A stretch of DNA of 64,000 nucleotides from Paraprevotella clara YIT 11840 (GTDB taxonomy: Bacteria; Bacteroidota; Bacteroidia; Bacteroidales; Bacteroidaceae). Under the pieces are notes generated by a model. That model made no database searches and was not told where the DNA came from. It saw nothing but the letters and a program-made list of their open reading frames with translations. Positions within the stretch are counted from its first letter, which is position 1, and every line of letters starts with the position of its first letter. Both the position numbers and the translations under genes were made by a program. The stretch spans positions 1 through 64,000 of the forward strand of contig NZ_JH376618.1 of NCBI RefSeq assembly GCF_000233955.1. The letters run 5' to 3'. Shown here piece after piece: positions 6,975-16,343 of the stretch.

Positions 6975-8015
6975 ATGAAACGCATAATCCGTCATATCCC
7001 TTCCTTGCTGTTAGGCGCATGCTTCGTGGCCTCCGGTTGGTTGAAAGGCGTGGACCCTTACGGCACGTCGCTGAAACTGTCGGAGTATTTCCGCGTGTGG
7101 GGTTGGAGCGGCTTCGTGGCCGATCATCCCTTGGCATGGTCGGTGTGTATCTGTGCCGGGGAGTTGTGCATGGGGCTGCTCCTGCTCTCGGGCGTGTTCC
7201 GCAAGGCGGTGGCCTGGGGTACGGTGGCGATAATGTCTGCCTTTACCGCGCTGACGGCTTGGCTGGCTTTCTCGCCCATGGGGTTGTCGGTGCAGGATTG
7301 CGGCTGCTTCGGCGAGGCTTTCACGTTGGGGCACGGGGCTACGTTGTTGAAAAACGTGTTGCTGTGGGCTTTGGCAGTCTGGCATCTGTGGGTAGTGCGG
7401 ACGGAGTCTTGGCACGGCCTGAAAGGGTGGCGCACGACTGCTTGCTGTGCGGTCTTCTCCTTGGCAGTTCCCCTTTACTCGGCGGTATGGCTTCCCCCGG
7501 TGGATTTCCTGCCTTTCGGCCGTGGGGCGGCCCTGTCCGCCGTGCCGGGCTTCGGAGTGTACGACGGACGTTATGAAGAGGTGACGGATTCGTTGATGGA
7601 GGTGTCCGGGTCAAAGCCTTTGGTGGTGGTGGTGTCGCGGCGCGAGCTTACGGTGGACGACCTTCGCAGGCTGTCCGGCCTTCGTGCCGAAGCCGGGGCG
7701 GGGCGCATCTCCCTCTGCCTGTGGACGCTTCCCGGCCTGAACGGCGGGGCGGGTATGGATGTTTTCTATACGGACGAGGTGACGCTGAAATCGCTGCTGC
7801 GTGCCGAGGTTGGTTTCGTGGTGGTGGACGGGGGTATCGTGCGTGCCAAGCGAAACTTGTCGGTGTTCCGTCCGGCACGGTTCGGTCGGAACGTCACGGT
7901 GGGGGAGATGATGGAAGAGGACGCAGGCCTGCCGTGGCGTTACGGCGTTTGCGTATTGGCGGGCTTGGCGGTGATGGTCTGGGTGCGCCGTAAAGAAACG
8001 GAGGGCGGACGATGA
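6975..8015 (+). CDS. MauE/DoxX-family redox-associated membrane protein
   Basis: 346 residues. The N-terminal half has four or more membrane helices with the family start (LLLGACFVASGWLKGVDP) and the DCGCFGE motif, with Cys109 and Cys111, typical of MauE/DoxX-like proteins that pass reducing or oxidising equivalents to periplasmic thiol proteins. The C-terminal half looks extracytoplasmic and is closed by a last helix (about 322-338). It follows the CxxC lipoprotein by one base and overlaps the signal peptidase by four bases (ATGA), so the three are translationally coupled. Base composition changes here from AT-rich to strongly GC-rich. Confidence 0.75.
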   Translation: MKRIIRHIPSLLLGACFVASGWLKGVDPYGTSLKLSEYFRVWGWSGFVADHPLAWSVCICAGELCMGLLLLSGVFRKAVAWGTVAIMSAFTALTAWLAFSPMGLSVQDCGCFGEAFTLGHGATLLKNVLLWALAVWHLWVVRTESWHGLKGWRTTACCAVFSLAVPLYSAVWLPPVDFLPFGRGAALSAVPGFGVYDGRYEEVTDSLMEVSGSKPLVVVVSRRELTVDDLRRLSGLRAEAGAGRISLCLWTLPGLNGGAGMDVFYTDEVTLKSLLRAEVGFVVVDGGIVRAKRNLSVFRPARFGRNVTVGEMMEEDAGLPWRYGVCVLAGLAVMVWVRRKETEGGR

Positions 8016-8911
8016 AGGCGGTATGGGGCGTGGCGTATAAGGTGGCGTGCGGCGTGTGCCTCGTCTGGTTGGCCGTCGTGTTGGGCGTGGCCGTTCACTA
8101 CGGTTGGCGCGCTTTGGTGGCCGACACGTTCGTCATCCCGTCGGACTCGATGTCGCCCACGTTGCTTCCGGGCGACAAGGTCCGGGTGGACAAGACGGTT
8201 TTCGGTGCGCGGCTCTACACGTCGCTGGATTTTACGGACGGTCGGATGGAGAGCATCCGCACACGGGGGCATCGCGGCCTGCGTTACAACGACATCGTGG
8301 TGTTCAACTATCCCGTGAATGACAAGGGGCGTATCGGCTTCAAGATGAATTACGTGTATGTGAAGCGCGTGGTGGCCTTGCCGGGCGATACGATATCTTT
8401 CGTGCACAGCCGCCCGGTGAACAGCCATTATGAGGGCGTGTTGGGGCTTCCGGAGGCGCAACGGCGATTGGAGGAAACGCCGGACAGCCTGATACCTTGG
8501 TACGCGATGCGCAACATCTTGGTGGAGACGGCTGTATTGGGCTATACCATCAAGGACATCCCACCGGTGTACGTGCCCCGTCGGGGCGACATTCTGCGGA
8601 TGGACGACTGGCGCAAGGTGGAAATCTACCGCCGGGTGATAGAATGGGAGACGGGTCGTGCGTTGGCATGGGACGGGGCATGCGGGCAGTGCCTGTCGGA
8701 CGGTCGGCCTTTGCCTTACTACCGTTTCCGCAAGAATTATTATTTCGTATGCGGCGACATGGCCTACGGTTCTAAGGATTCGCGTTACTGGGGCTTCGTT
8801 CCGGAGGAATACATCGTGGGCGTGGTGGATCGTGTGGTGGAGTCGCACCATCCCTTGACGGGGCGCGAACGGAGGGAACGCCGCGGACTAAACCTGACGG
8901 ACAATGAATAA
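8012..8911 (+). CDS. lepB: Signal peptidase I (extra, locus-dedicated copy)
   Basis: 299 residues, usual size for a Bacteroidetes type I signal peptidase. One N-terminal membrane helix (about 8-30) is followed by box B, PSDSMSPTLLPGD, with nucleophile Ser46, and by YVYVKRVVALPGD with general base Lys118. Near the end GDMAYGSKDSRYWGFVPEEYIVG is the conserved box E. It cleaves leader peptides on the outer face of the inner membrane. Being inside an operon with a leader peptide gene and exporter, it may be specialised for the NVEALA precursor. It overlaps both neighbours. Confidence 0.9.
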   Translation: MKAVWGVAYKVACGVCLVWLAVVLGVAVHYGWRALVADTFVIPSDSMSPTLLPGDKVRVDKTVFGARLYTSLDFTDGRMESIRTRGHRGLRYNDIVVFNYPVNDKGRIGFKMNYVYVKRVVALPGDTISFVHSRPVNSHYEGVLGLPEAQRRLEETPDSLIPWYAMRNILVETAVLGYTIKDIPPVYVPRRGDILRMDDWRKVEIYRRVIEWETGRALAWDGACGQCLSDGRPLPYYRFRKNYYFVCGDMAYGSKDSRYWGFVPEEYIVGVVDRVVESHHPLTGRERRERRGLNLTDNE

Positions 8912-10643
8912 GGGACAATATACATATATAATAAGGTATGGCGTGGCGGCGGCAGCGGTGGCGGCGTTGTGCGACCCTGTCGTGTGGCGGACGGAGGCGA
9001 TGCCTTCCGTGTCGGACGTTTGGGGCTATCGGGCGGTGGCGGCTTTGGTCGTCTTGGCTTTGACGGCCGTATGCTTGGGACGGCGGTTGCCGCGCCTGCA
9101 TTGGGCGGACGGCGTAGCCTTGTTTTGGTGGGTCTATGTTTCGCTGAATTATGTGTTTGTGTCGCCCTATCCGGCGGCGGAGGCCTATGGCAAGGCCATG
9201 GCCTTGGGAGTGGCTTACGTAGCCTTGCGGTTGGTTATTCCTTTTTGCGGCAGGGCTTTTACCCGGCTTTGGTGGGTCGGACTGTGTGCGGCGGGCGGCT
9301 ATGAGCTTTGGACGGGTTTCATGCAGTTGGCGGGTCGGGAGGCATCCCGGCATCATTTGTTCGACGTGACGGGTACGTTTTTCAATCCCGGCCCGTATGC
9401 CATATTCGTGGCCGTGGTGCTGGCCGTCTCCGTAGCTTGGTGGTACAGGTATGGAGAGGCTTTTGCCGGGCGGGGGCGGTGGAGCCGGGTGGGGGCTTGG
9501 AGCGTGGCGGCAGTGGCGGTTTTTTGCTTTCCCGTACTGGTCGCCACGTGGAGCCGCGCGGCCTGGGTGGCTGTGGCGGTGGCTGCGGCCTGCCTGCTGT
9601 GGAAGGCGCATCGGCGGATGGTGCTTTGGGGGATGGGCGTGGCGGTGTGTGCAGGCGTGTCGGCTTACTTCCTGAAACAAGGGTCGGCAGACGGGCGTCT
9701 GCTGATGACGATGGTGGCCGGACGGGCTTGGGCCGGGGAATGGCTTTGCGGGCATGGGCTTGGCGGCTATGCGCAGGCCTACGGTGCAGCGCAGGAGGCT
9801 TTCTTTGCCGCGCGTCCCGGTTCGCCGCTGTCGGTGGTGGCCGGTAGTCCGGAGTATGCCTTCAACGGTGTGTTGGGCGTAGGCGTGGAACAGGGCGTGT
9901 TGGGGGCCGTTCCGGCCTTGGTGTTGGGCTTGTGGAGCTTGGCGGTGTTGTGCAGGCGTGGTGAGGTCTCGGCCTACGGTTGGTTGGTCTTGTTGGTCTC
10001 TTCCCTGTTTTCCTATCCTTTCGCTTTGTGGCCGTTCTTGTCGTTGGCTGTGGCTTGGGTGGCCTTGGCGGTATCGCTCGAGGCCGGAACGGCGGAAGTG
10101 CGGTGGTGGAAAAGGACGGCCGTGTGGCCTGTGGTGGCCGCAGGCGGTTTGTGCGTATGGCACCTGTCGGCCTGTACGGCCCGGCGCGTGGAGGCATACG
10201 AGGAGTTCCGCCGCGTGCGTGGCGTTCAGGATGTGGCATTTTTGGAGGATTACCGCAAAAAGTATGAGGATTTGAAAGCTTATCCGGATTTTTTGTTTAC
10301 CTTTGGTACTGCGTTGCGGGAGGCCGGGCGTTACAACGAAAGCAATGCGATGCTGCGTCAGGGCACAAGGGTAAGTTGTGACCCCGTGTTTTACACACTG
10401 ATGGGGAACAACTACCGGGATTTGGGGGCTGTGGCGGAGGCTGAATCGGCTTACCGGAAGGCTTTCGGGATGTTGCCGGGGCGCATGTATCCGCTCTATC
10501 GGTTGATGAAACTTTATGAAGCGGAAGGACAAATGCGCAAGGCGGAGGAGATGGCCCGGCAAATCATTGCTTTCAGGCCGAAGGTGGATTCTCCGGCGGT
10601 GCGGGAGATGAAAAACGAAGCGAAGAAGTTAACAAAAAGATAA
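8904..10643 (+). CDS. O-antigen ligase (Wzy_C) family membrane protein with C-terminal TPR
   Basis: 579 residues. About ten membrane helices cover residues 10-430. A Wzy_C-like core contains GTFFNPGPYAIFVAVVLA and WSRAAWVAV. The last 120 residues hold tetratricopeptide repeats (YNESNAMLRQG, MGNNYRDLGAVAEAESAYRKAF, YPLYRLMKLYEAEGQ). This fold includes O-antigen ligases and polymerases but also protein O-oligosaccharyltransferases, some with TPR. No other polysaccharide genes are near, so glycosylation of the peptide or a lipoprotein is more attractive than O-antigen ligation, but this is inference. It overlaps the signal peptidase gene by 8 bp. Confidence 0.7.
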   Translation: MNKGQYTYIIRYGVAAAAVAALCDPVVWRTEAMPSVSDVWGYRAVAALVVLALTAVCLGRRLPRLHWADGVALFWWVYVSLNYVFVSPYPAAEAYGKAMALGVAYVALRLVIPFCGRAFTRLWWVGLCAAGGYELWTGFMQLAGREASRHHLFDVTGTFFNPGPYAIFVAVVLAVSVAWWYRYGEAFAGRGRWSRVGAWSVAAVAVFCFPVLVATWSRAAWVAVAVAAACLLWKAHRRMVLWGMGVAVCAGVSAYFLKQGSADGRLLMTMVAGRAWAGEWLCGHGLGGYAQAYGAAQEAFFAARPGSPLSVVAGSPEYAFNGVLGVGVEQGVLGAVPALVLGLWSLAVLCRRGEVSAYGWLVLLVSSLFSYPFALWPFLSLAVAWVALAVSLEAGTAEVRWWKRTAVWPVVAAGGLCVWHLSACTARRVEAYEEFRRVRGVQDVAFLEDYRKKYEDLKAYPDFLFTFGTALREAGRYNESNAMLRQGTRVSCDPVFYTLMGNNYRDLGAVAEAESAYRKAFGMLPGRMYPLYRLMKLYEAEGQMRKAEEMARQIIAFRPKVDSPAVREMKNEAKKLTKR

Positions 10644-10653
10644 TAGGTATACC

Positions 10654-12144
10654 ATGAAAAGCGAAATAGGAAAATATTTGCGTGGTGCTTGGTGGTGCTT
10701 GTGGGTGGCTGTCGTGCCGGTAGGGGCGCAACAGGTGCGTAAACTGTCGTTGACGGAAGCCATAGAAATAGCCAAACGGGATTCGTATGCGGCGCAGGTG
10801 GCTCGCTACAGTTTCTTGGGACAGTACTGGAACTACCGTTCTTACCGGGCGGAACTGCTGCCCTCGTTGAACCTTTCGGGCGGGGTGATGAACTTCGACC
10901 GCTCTATCGTGGAGGCTCGCGACCCGGACACGGGGCGTATCTCTTACGTGGACAACAACTCGCTCTCGAACGACCTGACTTTGTCCGTGGACCAGAACAT
11001 CCCGTTTCTGGGCGGTACGCTGTCGTTGCAGTCGTCACTCTCGCGGCTGGACCAGTTCAACTACGATTTGCAGACGTATAACACGGTGCCTCTCATCCTG
11101 AATTATACGCAGCCCATCAGGGCTTACAATGCCCTGAAGTGGCGGAAGAAGACGGCGCCGCTGCAGTACGAGAATGCGCAGAGGGCTTATTTGGAAACGA
11201 TGCAGGACATCACCATCAACGTGACGAACCTGTTCTTTACGGTGCTTTCGGCGCAGGAAAATTACCGCCAAAGCGTGGCGGACTACGAGGACCGGAAACA
11301 TCTTTTCGAGATTGCCAAGAAGAGGCTGGACTTGGGGACGACCACAAAGAGCGAGGTGTTGCAGATGGAACTTTCGTTGCTGAACGCCAAGATGAGTGTG
11401 AATAGCACGAGCCTTACGCTGAGGACCCAGTTGTTCAGCCTGTTTTCTTATTTGCGCATTGTGGACTATGGGGACATAGAACTGTTGCCGCCTTATTACA
11501 TGCCGGAAATCGAGATGAACGCCGAACAGGTGCTCGACAAGGCATGGACGGGGTCGTCGCATTCAATCGAACAACAGTTGAACCTGTTGGAGTCGCAGCG
11601 GGCGTTGGCCGAGGCGAAGGCCAACAGGGGCTTGCAGGTGGAGTTTCGCGGAAGGCTCGGACTGAGCCAGTCGGCGAATGAGTTGCCTGCCGCCTACCGC
11701 CGCCTGAAAGACTATGAGACGGTGGGGCTTACGATGACCATTCCGATTTACGACTGGGGCATGGGCCGGGGGAAGGTGCGCATGGCCAAGACGGACGTGG
11801 AAATCACCAAGACCCAGATAGAGCAGGCCAACATCGAATTTGCGCACGACGTGCGGACGAAGGTGTTGCAGTTCAACAACCAGGCCGAACAGTGCAAGAC
11901 TTCACTCCGGGCGCAGGATATAGCCGCCGAACGTTACGACATCATGAAGAAGCGGTTCGAGAACGGGTCGGTGACGGTGACGGAACTCAACACGGCACAA
12001 GAGGAGTTTGAAAGCGCGCAGCACCAGTACATCAGCCAACTGCAACAGTTCTGGACGGACTATTACGGCATACAGAAACTGACGCTGTACGACTTTATCC
12101 GCAAGGAGAACATCGGGGTGAACTTTAATGATTTGGTAAATTAA
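10654..12144 (+). CDS. TolC-family outer membrane channel
   Basis: 496 residues with a signal peptide ending near GAQQ. Two outer-membrane efflux protein repeats are seen: LSLTEAIEIAKRDS, long helices and TQPIRAYNALKWRK in the first; LAEAKANRGLQVEFRGRLGLSQ and YDWGMGRGKVRMAKTDVEITKTQIEQA in the second. It forms the outer-membrane exit of the tripartite exporter encoded by this and the next three genes. It starts 10 bp after the TPR protein gene. Confidence 0.88.
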   Translation: MKSEIGKYLRGAWWCLWVAVVPVGAQQVRKLSLTEAIEIAKRDSYAAQVARYSFLGQYWNYRSYRAELLPSLNLSGGVMNFDRSIVEARDPDTGRISYVDNNSLSNDLTLSVDQNIPFLGGTLSLQSSLSRLDQFNYDLQTYNTVPLILNYTQPIRAYNALKWRKKTAPLQYENAQRAYLETMQDITINVTNLFFTVLSAQENYRQSVADYEDRKHLFEIAKKRLDLGTTTKSEVLQMELSLLNAKMSVNSTSLTLRTQLFSLFSYLRIVDYGDIELLPPYYMPEIEMNAEQVLDKAWTGSSHSIEQQLNLLESQRALAEAKANRGLQVEFRGRLGLSQSANELPAAYRRLKDYETVGLTMTIPIYDWGMGRGKVRMAKTDVEITKTQIEQANIEFAHDVRTKVLQFNNQAEQCKTSLRAQDIAAERYDIMKKRFENGSVTVTELNTAQEEFESAQHQYISQLQQFWTDYYGIQKLTLYDFIRKENIGVNFNDLVN

Positions 12145-12156
12145 CGACAGACAGAT

Positions 12157-13266
12157 ATGAAACGGATTACGGGAATAAGCCTCGTGGTGTGGGCCGTCTG
12201 GGGAGCCGTGTGCGGCTGCAAGGACACGGACGGACAAGACGAAGAAAAGGAACAGGCCATGGAGGGCGCGGTGCAGAAACTGAACGAGAATTATGTGGAT
12301 ACGATGATGTTGCACAAGGTGGTGTTCAACAAGCAAATCAAGTGTAACGGCAAGTTGAGGGCGGCGGCCAAAAGCGAACTGGCCATGCCGGCTACCGGAC
12401 TGTTGCATGCCATTCATGTGAAGAACGGCTCTTTGGTGAAGAAGGGGGCGTTGCTGGCTTCGGTGGACGACCGTGAAGCCCGACGGGAACTGGCCAAGGC
12501 CGAACAGGAGATGGAGAAGGCGGAAGTGGAACTGGTGGACAAACTTATCGGACAGGGATATGACGAGACGATGGCCGACGTGCCGGAAGCGATTCTCAAG
12601 AGGGCCAAAGTGACTTCGGGCTATACGTCGGCGGAGTATGCCTTGCAGACGGCTCGGCTCAATCTGGAGCGGTGCAACCTCTATGCTCCTTTCGCAGGGC
12701 GTGTGGCCGATATGGACTGCAAACTTTACCAACAGCCGAAGGAGAAGTTCTGCACGTTGATAGACGACACTTGGTTCGACGTGGAGTTCAGCATCTTAGA
12801 GGCCGAATTGCAGTCGGTGAGCATCGGGCAGAAGGTCGTCGTGTCTCCTTTCGTGGACGAAAACGAGGAGTTCACGGGGAAGGTGACGGAGGTGAATCCG
12901 TCCATCGACGAGAAGGGGCAGGTGAAAATCCGGGCAAGAATCAGGAACCGGGGCAATGTATTGATGGAGGGGATGAACGTGAAGGTCGTCATCGAGAAGG
13001 AGGTGCCGGACATGTTTGTCGTACCCAAGGACGCGGTGGTGATGCGTGACGGTTTCCATGTGCTCTTCCGGTTGGAGGAGGGGCGCGCCGTGTGGACTTA
13101 CGTGGATGTGGTGTATTCCAATATCAGCCAGTATGCCGTGACAGGCAATGCGCGGAAGGAGACGAAGATAGAGGACGGCGACGTGGTGATCACATCGGGT
13201 AACCTGAATCTGGCCGACGGGACGGAGGTCATCCCTCGCACGAGGAGAGAAAAGAAGATGGACTAA
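12157..13266 (+). CDS. RND efflux periplasmic adaptor lipoprotein
   Basis: 369 residues. The signal ends AVCGC, so the adaptor is lipid-anchored. The lipoyl halves (LLHAIHVKNGSLVKKGALLASVDD and LNLERCNLYAPFAGRVADMD) flank a short helical hairpin, followed by beta-barrel and membrane-proximal domains (VVPKDAVVMRDGFHVLF). It links the RND permeases to the TolC channel. Spacing to both neighbours is under 20 bp. Confidence 0.88.
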   Translation: MKRITGISLVVWAVWGAVCGCKDTDGQDEEKEQAMEGAVQKLNENYVDTMMLHKVVFNKQIKCNGKLRAAAKSELAMPATGLLHAIHVKNGSLVKKGALLASVDDREARRELAKAEQEMEKAEVELVDKLIGQGYDETMADVPEAILKRAKVTSGYTSAEYALQTARLNLERCNLYAPFAGRVADMDCKLYQQPKEKFCTLIDDTWFDVEFSILEAELQSVSIGQKVVVSPFVDENEEFTGKVTEVNPSIDEKGQVKIRARIRNRGNVLMEGMNVKVVIEKEVPDMFVVPKDAVVMRDGFHVLFRLEEGRAVWTYVDVVYSNISQYAVTGNARKETKIEDGDVVITSGNLNLADGTEVIPRTRREKKMD

Positions 13267-13281
13267 GGAAAGGAGATCGCC

Positions 13282-16200
13282 ATGATTGTACGCAATTTGA
13301 TTCACCGGCCCATTGCCGTGACGATGTGCCTGATCGCATTGATCGCCATCGGCTGTATCTCTTTCAAGTATATACCGGTGTCGCTGATGCCGGACATCGA
13401 CATCCCGCAGATTACGGTGCAGGTGTCTTATCCCGGAGCGTCGGTGCACGAGGTGGATGCCGAAGTGGTGGCTCCGTTGCGCAGCCAGTTGATGCAGGTG
13501 GCCGGGCTGAAGGACATCCACAGCGAATCGAGGATGGACGCGGGTTCCATCTTCATGGAGTTCGAGCCGGGAAGCAATATCGACCTGATATTCATCGAGG
13601 TGAACGAGAAGATAGACCGGGCGATGAACCGTATGCCGAAGGAGTTGGAACGTCCCAAGGTGGTCAAGGCCAGTGCCATGGACATCCCGGCCTTTTATCT
13701 GGACTTGTCGTTGAAAAACGAGGGGGGCGGGAAAGACGGCAGCTTGCCGAAGGCCGGTATGAAGTTCACCCAACTGGGCGAATTTGCACGGAACATCGTG
13801 AGCAAGCGCATCGAACAGTTGCCGCAGACGGCCATGGTGGATATATCCGGTACGACGGGAGCGGAAATCATTTGCATCCCGGACGAGGCGAAACTTTTGT
13901 CGATGGGGCTGGATATGGAAACCTTGTCCAAGGCCATCCAGTCGAACAATATCACGCTCGGGGCGCTTTCCGTCGTAGACGGGTTGTACCGTTACAACAT
14001 CCATTTCGATTCGCAGTTGCTGAATCGGGAGGACATTGAGAATGTGTATATCAACCACGAAGGCCGTCTGGTGCAGTTGAAAGACTTGTGCCGTGTGGAA
14101 GAAAAACTGGCATCGCGGGCAGGACTGGTGCGCCACGACGGGAAGAATGCCGTGACGATGGCCGTCATCAAACAGAACGACGCGCAGATGGAAGATTTGC
14201 AGGAGAGCATCGAGGGGCTGGTGGAAGACCTGAGGAAGGAATATCCGGATATCAGTTTCGACCTGACGCGCGACCAGACCCGACTGCTGACGTACTCCAT
14301 AGACAATCTGGAACAGAACCTGTACGTGGGGGCGGTGTTGGCCTGTCTGGTGCTTTTCCTTTTCATGAAAGACTGGCGGTTGCCGCTGTTGATTATCATC
14401 ACCATCCCCTTGACGCTGATTGTGACGCTGCTCAGCTTTCATTTGTTAGACATCTCTCTGAACATCATCTCCCTGTCGGGACTGATTCTCGGTGTGGGAA
14501 TGATTGTGGACAACTCCATCATCGTCATCGACAACGTGATGCAGCGGTGGCGGCAGGGGATGCCGCTTGCGGATGCCCTCGTGAAAGGAACGAACGAGGT
14601 GTTCACCCCGATGTTGAGTTCGGTGCTGACCACCTGTTCGGTGTTTGTCCCGTTGATTTTCCTGAGCGGCATCGCCGGTGCCTTGTTTTACGACCAGGCG
14701 ATGGGCGTCACGATAGCCTTGTTCGCCTCGCTTTTCGTGGCGGTGTTGGTCATTCCGGTGTATTTCATGGTGTTGTACCGGAAAAGAAAAACATGTCCGG
14801 AAGGAGAGGTGCTCGACCGTAAGTTCCATTTTAATTTTTATGCTCCCTACGAACGCGGTATCAAATGGGTTTTACGGAATCCGGTGAAGAGCGTGACGGC
14901 TTTTTGTCTGGCTATCCCGGCCATCTTCCTTATCTATAAAGGGCTGGAGAAAGAACGTCTTCCTTATATGGAGCATAACGATGCGCTGATGAAAATAGAC
15001 TGGAACGCGGGTATCTCGGTGGAGGAGAACGATGTCCGTGTGGGGGATGTGTTGAAGCAGGTGGACGGACTGGTGCAGACTTCTACGGCGATGGTCGGCG
15101 TGCAGGATTTCGTGCTGTCCCATACCGAAGACCTTACCACGTCCGAAGCTGTGGTCTACTTTCAGGCGGAGGACGGGGAAACCTTGCGGCAGGCGCAGGA
15201 GAAGATAAGAAACTACATGGCGGAACACTATCCGCACGGCACGGTGGAGTTCGGCGTGTCCGGCAATATTTTCGATTTGATATTCTCCAATGACGATGCG
15301 GACTTGGAGATACGTTTGCAGCGTCAGGGCGGAGGGCGTCCCGATGTGCAGGAAGCCCGGGCTTTTCTGGACACTTTGTCGCGCCGTTTCCCCGAGGTGG
15401 CGGTGCAGCCGGTCGTTTCCGAACGCAACATACAATACGTGGCCGACACGGAGCAGATGGCGGTGTACCATGTGTCGTATGCCGCTTTACAGGCTCGGTT
15501 GAGGATGTTGGTGAGCCAGAATGAGGTGTATGCCATCAATGAGGGTGCCCGTTCGCTGCCGGTCATTATCGGCGAACACAGTATGGACAGCCGTAAATTG
15601 TTGCAGTACACCGTACGTAACGACGAAGGAGTGGACATACCTTTGAGCTACCTGATACGGGAAACGCAGGGCGAGGACTTCAAACGGCTGTATTCCGGAA
15701 ACGGCGGGGATTACTATCCCGTGAAGATTACGGCGGACGACCGTACGGTGGAGAGCATCGTGGATTTCACGGAACGGTTCGTGAAGGCCGACCCGCGCTA
15801 TTCGGCATCGTTTACGGGCAATTATTATTCCAGCCGGGAGATGATAGGCGAACTGGTGCTGGTGTTGAGCGTGGCTGTGGCATTGCTGTATTTCATCTTG
15901 GCCGCGCAGTTCGAAAGCATCGTGCAACCGTTGGTCATCCTGTCGGAAATCGTAATCGATGTGTTCTGGGTGTTCCTTGTCCTGTGGCTGTTGGGCGAGT
16001 CGCTGAATATCATGTCTATGATAGGTATCGTGGTGATGAGCGGTATCATTATCAACGACTCTATCCTGAAAGTGGATACGATGAACCGGTTGAGGCGGGA
16101 GGGGATGCCCCTCGTTACGGCTATCTGGCGCGGCGGGCACAGTCGTTTGCGCCCCATTGTCATGACTTCGCTCACGACTATTCTGGCCATTCTTCCTTTC

Positions 16201-16338
16201 CTGAGCCGGGGCGATATGGGATCTGCCTTGCAATACCCATTGTCGTTGACCCTGATTGTCGGCATGGTGGCCGGCACGTTGGTCAGCCTGTTCTTCATAC
16301 CGTTGGTGTATTACCTTATATATAGGAGAAGGGGATAA
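13282..16338 (+). CDS. RND efflux permease, first subunit
   Basis: 1018 residues, normal for the family. An N-terminal helix and the motif IPVSLMPDIDIPQITVQVSYPGAS begin two homologous halves. Helix 4 carries LSGLILGVGMIVDNSIIVIDNV, with an acidic residue suited to proton relay. The second half has SMIGIVVMSGIIINDSILKVD. It should pump from the periplasm or inner membrane using the proton gradient. The adjacent second RND gene suggests a hetero-oligomeric pump like MdtBC. Substrate is unknown; the peptide is one candidate. Confidence 0.88.
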   Translation: MIVRNLIHRPIAVTMCLIALIAIGCISFKYIPVSLMPDIDIPQITVQVSYPGASVHEVDAEVVAPLRSQLMQVAGLKDIHSESRMDAGSIFMEFEPGSNIDLIFIEVNEKIDRAMNRMPKELERPKVVKASAMDIPAFYLDLSLKNEGGGKDGSLPKAGMKFTQLGEFARNIVSKRIEQLPQTAMVDISGTTGAEIICIPDEAKLLSMGLDMETLSKAIQSNNITLGALSVVDGLYRYNIHFDSQLLNREDIENVYINHEGRLVQLKDLCRVEEKLASRAGLVRHDGKNAVTMAVIKQNDAQMEDLQESIEGLVEDLRKEYPDISFDLTRDQTRLLTYSIDNLEQNLYVGAVLACLVLFLFMKDWRLPLLIIITIPLTLIVTLLSFHLLDISLNIISLSGLILGVGMIVDNSIIVIDNVMQRWRQGMPLADALVKGTNEVFTPMLSSVLTTCSVFVPLIFLSGIAGALFYDQAMGVTIALFASLFVAVLVIPVYFMVLYRKRKTCPEGEVLDRKFHFNFYAPYERGIKWVLRNPVKSVTAFCLAIPAIFLIYKGLEKERLPYMEHNDALMKIDWNAGISVEENDVRVGDVLKQVDGLVQTSTAMVGVQDFVLSHTEDLTTSEAVVYFQAEDGETLRQAQEKIRNYMAEHYPHGTVEFGVSGNIFDLIFSNDDADLEIRLQRQGGGRPDVQEARAFLDTLSRRFPEVAVQPVVSERNIQYVADTEQMAVYHVSYAALQARLRMLVSQNEVYAINEGARSLPVIIGEHSMDSRKLLQYTVRNDEGVDIPLSYLIRETQGEDFKRLYSGNGGDYYPVKITADDRTVESIVDFTERFVKADPRYSASFTGNYYSSREMIGELVLVLSVAVALLYFILAAQFESIVQPLVILSEIVIDVFWVFLVLWLLGESLNIMSMIGIVVMSGIIINDSILKVDTMNRLRREGMPLVTAIWRGGHSRLRPIVMTSLTTILAILPFLSRGDMGSALQYPLSLTLIVGMVAGTLVSLFFIPLVYYLIYRRRG

Positions 16339-16343
16339 GGCTT

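Noticed and set aside
8772-10562. 596-residue minus-strand frame opposite the Wzy_C gene
   Set aside because: Antisense shadow in GC-rich coding DNA; rich in Pro, Arg and His with no membrane or domain pattern, while the plus frame has clear helices and TPR.
12796-14442. 548-residue minus-strand frame
   Set aside because: Crosses the adaptor/permease junction on the opposite strand; no recognisable domain.
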